DNA of 5,034 bases from an uncultured Clostridia bacterium (GTDB taxonomy: Bacteria > Bacillota > Clostridia > Lachnospirales > Lachnospiraceae), in the NCBI GenBank assembly GCA_946623485.1, contig CAMORF010000192.1, positions 1-5,034 of the forward strand. Reading direction: 5' to 3'. A model generated the notes under the pieces. That model saw only the letters and a list, made by a program, of their open reading frames with translations, was not told the origin of the DNA and searched no databases. How positions within the stretch are numbered: the stretch's first letter is position 1; each line of letters opens with the position of its first letter. Of the stretch, positions 1 through 5,034 are shown piece by piece. The position numbers were made by a program, and so were the translations under genes.

Positions 1-2482
1 TGTCCTCCATGACAAATGTCTGGATCGGAAGACGATCCTGAGGCGCCTCTTCCAGGACGCTCATGTCACGGATTCCCGCCAGGCTCATATGAAGCGTGCG
101 AGGGATGGGCGTAGCCGTCAGGGTCAGCACGTCTACGTCGCTGCGCATCTGCTTGATCTTCTCCTTGTGGGTGACGCCGAAGCGCTGCTCTTCATCGATG
201 ACCAGAAGCCCCAGATCCTTGAACTTCACATCCTTCGACAAAAGTCGATGGGTTCCGATCACAATATCCGTCTGCCCCGTGGCAAGCCCCTTCAACGTCT
301 CTTCCGTCTCCGCCTTTGTGCTGAAACGGCTCAGCATGCCGATTCTGACCGGATAGTCCTTCATCCTCTGGAGGAAGGTATTGTAATGCTGCTGCGCCAG
401 GATCGTGGTGGGAACCAGGAACGCTACCTGCCGGCTTTCACATACCGCCTTGAAGGCGGCCCGGATCGCGATCTCCGTCTTTCCATATCCCACATCCCCA
501 CAGATCAGGCGGTCCATGATCCGGGAGGATTCCATATCCTTCTTGGTATCCGCGATCGCCTGGAGCTGGTCCTGGGTCTCATCAAAGGGAAACAGTTCTT
601 CAAATTCCGTCTGGAAGGAAGTATCCGGCCCGTAAGAATATCCCTTCCGGTTCGCCCGGAGCGCATACAGGTCTACCAGATCCTGCGCAACTTCCTCTAC
701 AGCCGTACGCACCTTTGCCTTTGTCCTGGTCCAGGCGTCGCCGCCCAGTTTGGAAATCCGGGGTGCCTTCGCGTCGGCGCCCGCGTATTTCTGGATCAGA
801 TCCAGCTGGGTCGCGAGCACATACAGGTTTGACTTGCCTGCGTACTCGATCTTCATGTAATCCTTCTGCACGCCGTCCGACATGATCTTCTCAATGCCGC
901 GGTAGATCCCGATCCCATGGTTCTCATGGACGACATAATCCCCGGGATGCAGCTGCGTGAAGGAGGCAATGGTCTTGCCGCTTCGCTCTGTCTTGCGCTT
1001 TTTCTTTTTCCGCTCCCGCCCGAAGATGTCCGACTCGCTCAGCACGGCAAATTTCAGCATCGGGTACTCATATCCCCGGTGCGTGTTCCCGTAGGTCACC
1101 ATGACCTCGCCGCCCTGCAGGACACGGTCCTCGTTTTCCGAATAGAAAGAGATCACGTCATTGTCTGTCAGGTCCCTTGCCAGACGCTGCCCCCGTGTCC
1201 TGGACGCGCAGAGCAGGACGACACGGTATTTCTGTCGCTTATAGCGTGCAAGATCCTTTACCAGCAGCTCAAAATTGCTGTTATATACGCCGCATCCCGC
1301 TGCCTGGATTTCCACCCTGGAAATGACCGGATACGGGCATTTTGCCCCGGAATGGGTCGTCAGGCCCACCAGGCCTCTGAGGGAGAGCTTTTCTTCAATC
1401 TGTTTCCCGGTGAAGAGCATCTTTGCCTGCCCCGGAAGCACGTACCCTTTCTCCAGCCTGTGGGAGATGCTGTCCCTGAATTCGTCCTCCGCCTCCTTGG
1501 TGCTTTGGGAAGCCCGGGATGGTTCATCCATAAAAAAAACGGTTCCCTCCGGAAAGTAGTCCAGCAAGGACACCGCATCCGGGTAAAAATAGTCACACAG
1601 GCCTTCCATCACGGAGGTGTCGCCAAAATCCTCAAGACGCTCCCTGGCATCCACGGCAATCCGCGCCGCACGGTGCGCCTCTTCATTTTTCTGAAGGGCA
1701 CGCAGCTTTTTCTCCAGTGTCCCGGCTTCTTTTGCAATCTTCTTCAGGCCGGCCTCTGTGATCTCCGGAGCGGTCACAAATTCTGCGGCAGGGTAGATCC
1801 GGATTCCCTCCGCCTGTTCCCGGGTCCGCTGCGACTCTGCATCGAAATATCGAATGCTGTCGATCTCATCTCCCCACAGCTCAATCCGGACCGGATTTTC
1901 CTCCGTCAATGGATAGATATCCAGGATTCCGCCCCTTGCGGCAAACTGCCCGGGTGCCTCGACCATATCCACCCGCTCATATCCCATCAGGGAAAGCGCC
2001 GTTTTTTCCTGGGCCAGGTCAATTTCATCCCCTGCGGAAAAGGAGCGGATTGCGTCCATCCAGTCTCCTGCCTTCATGCAATGGCTCATCAGGGAGCGCT
2101 GCGTCAGCACGACCGTCACCCGCTCGCTCCCCAGCCCGGATGTGATGTCCGCGAGCGCCTTCATGCAGCGCACCCGCTGCGTGGTGAGGGTCCTGCTTTG
2201 CAGGTCTGCCTGGAAAAACAGGAAATCTCGGGCAGGATAAAAGAGCACATTCGGGTCAAATACCCGGTAGTTTTCACAGATCTCCTTTGCGCGCAGGTCA
2301 TCCGGCGCAATGATGCAGGTAACCGGATAGTCCCTTGCCAGGCATCCGATGAAATGCGCTTTCTGGGAATCGATGCAGCCTCCTGCCAGGATCATGCCCT
2401 GGCTTAATTTCTTCTGCATTCTGCGCCGGATCTGTACGTAAGCTTCCATCTCTTCCATCGGCGCGTATAATGCTTTGATCAT
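1..2482 (-). CDS. mfd: Transcription-repair coupling factor Mfd (partial, C-terminus beyond left edge)
   Basis: Mfd is an ATP-driven DNA translocase that pushes stalled RNA polymerase off DNA and recruits UvrA for strand-specific excision repair in the cytoplasm. I translated the minus strand and found 827 uninterrupted codons from ATG 2482 to the edge. Domains in order: a UvrB-like N-terminal module without a Walker A lysine (GQFAARGGILDIYP at 178-191); a basic linker (KKKKRK, 492-497); the CarD-like RNA polymerase-interacting domain (GDYVVHENHGIG, 514-525); then helicase domain 1 with FPFDETQDQ (631-639), Walker A GDVGYGKTE (662-670, K668), PTTILAQQHY (691-700), GTHRL (743-747), DEEQRFG (763-769) and TATPIPRT (789-796). 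Homologues are about 1150-1190 residues, so the second helicase half, the TRG motif and the autoinhibitory C-terminal domain should lie to the left. The first ATG is chosen because AGGTGG precedes it by 7 nt. RecG and PriA are excluded by the UvrB-like and CarD-like domains. Confidence 0.97.
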   Translation of the reverse strand, partial: MIKALYAPMEEMEAYVQIRRRMQKKLSQGMILAGGCIDSQKAHFIGCLARDYPVTCIIAPDDLRAKEICENYRVFDPNVLFYPARDFLFFQADLQSRTLTTQRVRCMKALADITSGLGSERVTVVLTQRSLMSHCMKAGDWMDAIRSFSAGDEIDLAQEKTALSLMGYERVDMVEAPGQFAARGGILDIYPLTEENPVRIELWGDEIDSIRYFDAESQRTREQAEGIRIYPAAEFVTAPEITEAGLKKIAKEAGTLEKKLRALQKNEEAHRAARIAVDARERLEDFGDTSVMEGLCDYFYPDAVSLLDYFPEGTVFFMDEPSRASQSTKEAEDEFRDSISHRLEKGYVLPGQAKMLFTGKQIEEKLSLRGLVGLTTHSGAKCPYPVISRVEIQAAGCGVYNSNFELLVKDLARYKRQKYRVVLLCASRTRGQRLARDLTDNDVISFYSENEDRVLQGGEVMVTYGNTHRGYEYPMLKFAVLSESDIFGRERKKKKRKTERSGKTIASFTQLHPGDYVVHENHGIGIYRGIEKIMSDGVQKDYMKIEYAGKSNLYVLATQLDLIQKYAGADAKAPRISKLGGDAWTRTKAKVRTAVEEVAQDLVDLYALRANRKGYSYGPDTSFQTEFEELFPFDETQDQLQAIADTKKDMESSRIMDRLICGDVGYGKTEIAIRAAFKAVCESRQVAFLVPTTILAQQHYNTFLQRMKDYPVRIGMLSRFSTKAETEETLKGLATGQTDIVIGTHRLLSKDVKFKDLGLLVIDEEQRFGVTHKEKIKQMRSDVDVLTLTATPIPRTLHMSLAGIRDMSVLEEAPQDRLPIQTFVMED

Positions 2483-2489
2483 ATTCTTT

Positions 2490-2495
2490 CCACCT
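2490..2495 (-). promoter_or_regulatory. Ribosome binding site of mfd
   Basis: AGGTGG on the minus strand, 7 nt before ATG 2482. It decides the start over the in-frame ATG codons 9 and 12, which lie inside the gene without such a motif. It begins one base after a run of five U (2497-2501) that follows the intergenic hairpin, so structure or termination there could affect mfd translation as well as transcription. Confidence 0.8.
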
Positions 2496-2496
2496 G

Positions 2497-2559
2497 AAAA
2501 ACATACAATAAGCCACACCCTGCCGTCCGGCCCGAGGGAGCGGCGGCGGGGTACGGCTT
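2497..2559 (-). terminator. Intergenic hairpin with U-rich tail between pth and mfd (attenuator or weak terminator)
   Basis: In minus-sense RNA the arm from 2559 to 2549 (AAGCCGUACCC) pairs over all 11 positions, two of them G-U, with the arm from 2520 to 2510 (GGGUGUGGCUU). After one C-A mismatch, GCCG (2547-2544) pairs with CGGC (2525-2522). After one bulged A (2526), three further C-G/G-C pairs close an 11-nt loop (2540-2530). The stem is followed by AUUGUAUG and then UUUUU (2501-2497). The opposite strand would have two A-C mismatches in place of the G-U pairs, so the fold is specific to the operon sense. The U tract is interrupted, and no promoter is obvious between it and mfd. A partial terminator or an RNA processing or stability element therefore seems more likely than a full stop. 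Confidence 0.5.
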
Positions 2560-2575
2560 GTTCCGTTCCATGTCT

Positions 2576-3148
2576 CTATTGCTCTGCGCGGTTGAATTCG
2601 CTCATGACGTCTTCGGGAGGCCTGGTCAGCAGAGCGGCCGCGGCATGGGCAGCCTTGTCAAAGGCTTCTGCCATCACGATGCGTTCTGAAAGGGGAAAAT
2701 GCCCCAGCACCCAGTCTACCTGAGTGAATCCTTCCGGCTGGTGTCCGGTGCCGATCCTGATCCGCAGGAACTGGTCTGTCCCGAGCATCTGGATGATGCT
2801 TTTCATGCCGTTGTGCCCGCCGGCGGATCCTTTGGCCCGCACCCGGATGCGTCCGGGTTCAAGGCTGATGTCATCATACATCACGATCAGCTCTGTGGCA
2901 GGGTCAGCCTGGTACCAGGCGCATGCCGCCTGGATGGCCTCCCCGGAGAGATTCATGAAGGTCTGCGGCTTCATCAGGAGCACCTTGCTCCCGTCGATCA
3001 CCCCTGTGCCGCACAGCGAGCGGAACTTTTCCTGCGTCACGCTGATCCGGTACTGGTCCGCAAGGAGATCCAATGCCTCGAACCCGCAGTTATGTCTTGT
3101 CTTTTCATATTTGCGCCCGGGGTTTCCAAGCCCTGCTATGATCATCAT
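2576..3148 (-). CDS. pth: Peptidyl-tRNA hydrolase Pth
   Basis: Pth is a cytoplasmic esterase that cleaves the bond between peptide and tRNA in peptidyl-tRNAs that drop off the ribosome, returning free tRNA. The protein has 190 residues, the usual size (E. coli 194). The bacterial Pth signature is complete: GLGNPG (6-11, substrate-binding N9), TRHN (17-20, catalytic H19), KPQTFMNLSGE (60-70, N66), the YDD motif (91-93, D92 polarising the histidine) and KGSAGGHNG (106-114, N113). ATG 3148 is chosen over the adjacent ATG 3145 because GGAGG sits 7 nt upstream of it. The ATG overlaps the murF stop as ATGA (3145-3148), which implies co-transcription and probably translational coupling. The stop is TAG at 2578-2576. 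mfd follows after 93 bp, with no fin homologue between them. Nothing suggests damage or transfer. Confidence 0.98.
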   Translation of the reverse strand: MMIIAGLGNPGRKYEKTRHNCGFEALDLLADQYRISVTQEKFRSLCGTGVIDGSKVLLMKPQTFMNLSGEAIQAACAWYQADPATELIVMYDDISLEPGRIRVRAKGSAGGHNGMKSIIQMLGTDQFLRIRIGTGHQPEGFTQVDWVLGHFPLSERIVMAEAFDKAAHAAAALLTRPPEDVMSEFNRAEQ

Positions 3149-4815
3149 GTCAAAGCCTCCACGATCCGTTCAAACCGCATGAAATGGCTGGCCTTGACCA
3201 GCACGGTATCTCCTTGCCCGGGCCAGGCCTCCTGGTCGGCAAGGAATTCCTCCACGGTTCCATACCAGGATGCCGACAGAGCGGGATTCGCCTTCCTTGC
3301 TGCCTCATACATGGCATGGGAAAGCTGCCCGATGGCAATCAGCCGGTCAACGCAGGATGCCGCAAACGCGCCCACATCCTCATGCAGGGCAAGCTCATTT
3401 TCCCCAAGCTCTCCCATGTCGCCCAGCACGGCAAAACGCCTCCCGCCTGCCCCGGCCAGGACCAGCAGGGAAGATTTCATGGAAACAGGATTGGCGTTGT
3501 AGCAGTCATCAATCACTGTCCTGTCGGAAGTTTTCACAATCCGGAACCGTCCGGGGAGTGTCCTGGCGGATTCAATCCCCTCCCGGATTTCCTCCAGGCT
3601 CATGCCAAAGCTCAGGCCCACCGCCGCCGCGGCAGCCGCGTTGGAACAGTTATGGATCCCCGGAACCGGCACAGTCGCGGTGAATTCCCCTGCAGGCGTC
3701 GCAATCGTGCATTCGCTGCCGTCAAATCCAAGGGGCCGGATCGACGTGACCGTCACGCATCTGTCCGCGGGAAGGTCTGCCGGATACGCAATCACGGGGC
3801 CTGCGGAGAGATCTCCTACACCCTCCAGGCGGCTGTCCACCCCGAAAAAGAAGGGCGCTTTGCCGCCGGCTTCTGATACCTGCCTCAGGAGATCGTCATT
3901 GCCGTTCAGGAATACCTGGGCGCCGGGCTGCAGATAGTCAAAGACCTCCGTCTTTGCCTGGAACACGCCCCTGCGGTCCTTGAGGAATTCCAGGTGGCAA
4001 GTGCCGATATTCGTGATCACCATCCTGGATGGGTGCGCGATCTTTGCCAGCGTGGTCATATCCCCAAAGTGGCTGATCCCCATCTCAAGGACCGCCGCCT
4101 CATCTTCCGGCGCCAGGCGGAATACGGTCAGCGGAAGGCCCAGATCATTGTTGAAATTCCCCTCCGTCTTGCAGATCCGCAGCTTCTTCGACAGAACGGT
4201 TGCGATCATTTCCTTCGTTGATGTCTTCCCGACGGAGCCTGTGATCCCGACCACAGGAACCTCCAAAAGCTTCAGGTATTCCTCCGCGATCCTCCCGAGC
4301 GCCGCAACGGTATTCTCCACATGGATCCATGCGCGCGCGCTCTCCGGATCCACGCTATCTCCATCCTCTGCATCCTGCGGTACCGCCCCTGTCCCGGGCA
4401 TTGTACTCTGCAGGCTGCCCCCGGCTTTCCTGGAAGCCGCAGCGACTGCCGCGCCGGCTTCTCCGAACAGCGTCTCCTTCCCGGGCATGCGTTCTGTGAG
4501 CACGCAAACAGCGCCCTGGGCAAACACCGCAGGGATAAAATCATTTCCATCCGCCCGTGCTCCGGCAATCGCCCCGAACAGGGAACCTGCTCCCGCTTTC
4601 CGGCTGTCCGTCACAATCGAAGATACCTCTGTATGCAACCGCTCCTCCACGATGGTACGGATCCCTGCCGGCGCGATTGCCTGGCATGCCGTCCCGTCTC
4701 CCTGTACCAGGTTCTGCGCATCCACGCACAGGACGCTTCCATCCCTGTTCAGAAATGACAGGCGGAACGCTCCGCCTGTCACCTCTGCAATCCTTTTCAA
4801 TGTAAGTCCCTTCAT
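3145..4815 (-). CDS. murF: UDP-N-acetylmuramoyl-tripeptide--D-alanyl-D-alanine ligase MurF
   Basis: MurF joins D-Ala-D-Ala to UDP-MurNAc-tripeptide using ATP, the last cytoplasmic step in building the peptidoglycan pentapeptide. Numbering from ATG 4815 (556 aa): an N-terminal substrate domain with TDSRK (69-73); the ATPase domain with P-loop GITGSVGKTST (190-200, K197), EGNFNNDLGLP (218-228), E244 in EMGISHFG, NIGTCHLE (269-276) and QAKTE (286-290), whose K288 is the expected carbamylated lysine; and a C-terminal domain with PGIHNCSNA (385-393), LPGRF (420-424), DDCYNANP (436-443) and LGDMGELG (464-471). These motifs indicate MurF rather than MurE or MurC. GGGAG lies 5 nt before ATG 4815. An in-frame TTG at 4845 would add ten residues but has no such motif. 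The protein is about 100 residues longer than the usual ~450, with the excess in two stretches of the N-terminal domain (about 16-63 and 108-163). All catalytic motifs are intact. Confidence 0.97.
   Translation of the reverse strand: MKGLTLKRIAEVTGGAFRLSFLNRDGSVLCVDAQNLVQGDGTACQAIAPAGIRTIVEERLHTEVSSIVTDSRKAGAGSLFGAIAGARADGNDFIPAVFAQGAVCVLTERMPGKETLFGEAGAAVAAASRKAGGSLQSTMPGTGAVPQDAEDGDSVDPESARAWIHVENTVAALGRIAEEYLKLLEVPVVGITGSVGKTSTKEMIATVLSKKLRICKTEGNFNNDLGLPLTVFRLAPEDEAAVLEMGISHFGDMTTLAKIAHPSRMVITNIGTCHLEFLKDRRGVFQAKTEVFDYLQPGAQVFLNGNDDLLRQVSEAGGKAPFFFGVDSRLEGVGDLSAGPVIAYPADLPADRCVTVTSIRPLGFDGSECTIATPAGEFTATVPVPGIHNCSNAAAAAAVGLSFGMSLEEIREGIESARTLPGRFRIVKTSDRTVIDDCYNANPVSMKSSLLVLAGAGGRRFAVLGDMGELGENELALHEDVGAFAASCVDRLIAIGQLSHAMYEAARKANPALSASWYGTVEEFLADQEAWPGQGDTVLVKASHFMRFERIVEALT
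3156..3160 (-). promoter_or_regulatory. Ribosome binding site of pth, inside the murF 3' end
   Basis: A consensus GGAGG on the minus strand lies 7 nt upstream of ATG 3148 and within the last codons of murF. With the ATGA stop/start overlap at 3145-3148, it allows both re-initiation by ribosomes finishing murF and independent initiation. Confidence 0.8.
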
Positions 4816-4820
4816 CAGGT

Positions 4821-4825
4821 CTCCC
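4821..4825 (-). promoter_or_regulatory. Ribosome binding site of murF
   Basis: GGGAG (within AAGGGAG, 4827-4821) on the minus strand, 5 nt before ATG 4815. The protein from this ATG begins MKGLTLKRIAEVTGG, the usual MurF N-terminus. This favours 4815 over the upstream in-frame TTG at 4845. Confidence 0.75.
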
Positions 4826-4872
4826 TTCTCCAAGTCTGATCCCAAGGATCTGTAGATCGCTGGACCATGCGC

Positions 4873-4900
4873 CTTCCGGCCGGCTTGTCCTGGCCGGAAG
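4873..4900 (-). other. GC-rich hairpin in the probable murF leader
   Basis: CTTCCGGCC at 4873-4881 and GGCCGGAAG at 4892-4900 are a perfect 9-bp inverted repeat around a 10-nt spacer. In minus-sense RNA the stem could extend past an A-C mismatch by one G-C pair, leaving the loop GACAAG. In plus sense the same position is a G-U pair, so orientation is not settled by pairing. Neither side has a U run directly after the stem, so it is not a clear intrinsic terminator. It lies 57 nt upstream of the murF ATG and would be in the 5' untranslated region if transcription starts near the repeat array. Confidence 0.55.
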
Positions 4901-4919
4901 ACACAGGATTCTTTCCTTC

Positions 4920-4948
4920 ATTTTATGCTATGTTATCGCTTATGACAT
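4920..4948 (-). promoter_or_regulatory. Possible sigma-70/SigA-type promoter for murF
   Basis: On the minus strand ATGTCA (4948-4943, 4 of 6 to TTGACA), a 17-nt spacer and TAAAAT (4925-4920, 5 of 6 to TATAAT) have promoter geometry. The -35-like hexamer spans the junction of the last two 17-bp repeat copies, and the spacer covers most of the last copy. Transcription would start near 4913, giving a leader of about 100 nt that carries the 4873-4900 hairpin. AT-rich repeats readily produce such matches by chance. An upstream gene outside the window could instead drive murF. Confidence 0.35.
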
Positions 4949-5024
4949 GTTATCGCTTATGACATGCTATCGCTTATGCCATGTTATCCCTTATGACATG
5001 TTATCCCTTATGACATGTTATCGC
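4930..5024. repeat. 17-bp tandem repeat array, five full copies plus a partial sixth
   Basis: The unit on the plus strand is ATGTTATCGCTTATGAC. Copies lie at 4930-4946, 4947-4963, 4964-4980, 4981-4997 and 4998-5014, and a truncated sixth at 5015-5024 matches the first ten bases. Copies 1 and 2 are identical. Copy 3 has two substitutions (atgCtat and tatgCc). Copies 4 and 5 are identical to each other and carry TTATCCC in place of TTATCGC. The bases just left of the array (TTATGCT, 4923-4929) resemble the end of a unit. The array does not encode a protein: the period is not a multiple of three, and stops arise in both directions. It lies 115-209 nt upstream of the murF ATG. There are no spacers, so it is not a CRISPR array. 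The remaining ten bases to the right edge show nothing recognisable. Confidence 0.93.
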
Positions 5025-5034
5025 GCAGGGAAAC

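Noticed and set aside
89..832. A 247-codon open frame on the plus strand
   Set aside because: It has the same codon-aligned shadow as above and ends opposite the TCA of mfd codon 551. The minus strand here carries helicase motifs.
917..2407. A 496-codon open frame on the plus strand opposite mfd
   Set aside because: It is codon-aligned with mfd, so it stays open wherever mfd avoids TTA, CTA and TCA codons. It closes at 2405-2407 exactly opposite the TTA of mfd codon 26. The mfd strand has all the protein motifs, and the opposite product shows no recognisable domain.
2483..2575. A small fin-like gene between pth and mfd, as in Bacillus subtilis
   Set aside because: The gap is only 93 bp, shorter than fin, and is occupied by the hairpin and the mfd ribosome binding site.
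2699..3502. Plus-strand open frame crossing the pth-murF junction
   Set aside because: It lies opposite two genes with complete catalytic motifs and has no recognisable protein features of its own.
4816..4845. Extended murF start at 4845
   Set aside because: The codon is TTG, not ATG, and no good ribosome binding site precedes it. ATG 4815 has GGGAG at 5 nt and gives the standard N-terminus.
3980..4855. A 291-codon plus-strand open frame opposite murF
   Set aside because: The minus strand encodes the MurF ATPase core. The plus product is Ser/Pro/Ala/Arg-rich, as expected from antisense reading of GC-rich coding DNA.
4541..4921. Minus-strand frame starting ATGAAGGAAAGA at 4921, a possible leader peptide or small gene before murF
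   Set aside because: There is no ribosome binding site ahead of it, it runs 275 bases into murF in another frame, and its sequence resembles no family I know.
4930..5024. CRISPR array or plasmid-type iteron origin
   Set aside because: The units are contiguous with no spacers, and 17 bp is too short for CRISPR repeats. An iteron origin would need a replication initiator gene, and the context is chromosomal housekeeping.

Overview
The window holds three housekeeping genes, all on the minus strand. In transcription order (right to left) they are murF (UDP-MurNAc-tripeptide:D-Ala-D-Ala ligase, complete), pth (peptidyl-tRNA hydrolase, complete) and mfd (transcription-repair coupling factor, N-terminal ~70%, running off the left edge). 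No mobile element, tRNA, rRNA, CRISPR array or phage gene is visible.

Organism: a moderately GC-rich bacterium (about 55-60% by eye). The pth-mfd neighbourhood is common in Firmicutes. Sequence details such as DEEQRFG in Mfd, and MGISHFG and NIGTCHLE in MurF, fit Clostridia, most likely a Lachnospiraceae-type organism. This placement is inferred from family knowledge, not from a search. The fin gene that sits between pth and mfd in Bacillus subtilis is absent.

Layout from right to left. 5024-4930: a 17-bp tandem repeat, five full copies plus part of a sixth. 4948-4920: a possible murF promoter overlapping the last repeat. 4900-4873: a GC-rich hairpin that would lie in the murF leader. 4815-3145: murF, with a strong ribosome binding site. 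3148-2576: pth, overlapping the murF stop by 4 bases (ATGA). 2575-2483: a 93-bp gap with a long imperfect hairpin that pairs well only in the minus-sense RNA, followed by a U-rich stretch and the mfd ribosome binding site. 2482-1: mfd, open through the window edge.

How they work together: the genes look like one transcription unit. MurF completes the cytoplasmic peptidoglycan precursor, Pth recycles peptidyl-tRNA, and Mfd removes stalled RNA polymerase and recruits nucleotide excision repair. They share no pathway, so the arrangement looks like an ordinary conserved housekeeping cluster. The hairpin before mfd may lower mfd expression relative to murF and pth. The parts that deserve a second look are non-coding (the repeat array and the two hairpins), plus an unusually long N-terminal domain in MurF. 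I see no convincing new biological system here.
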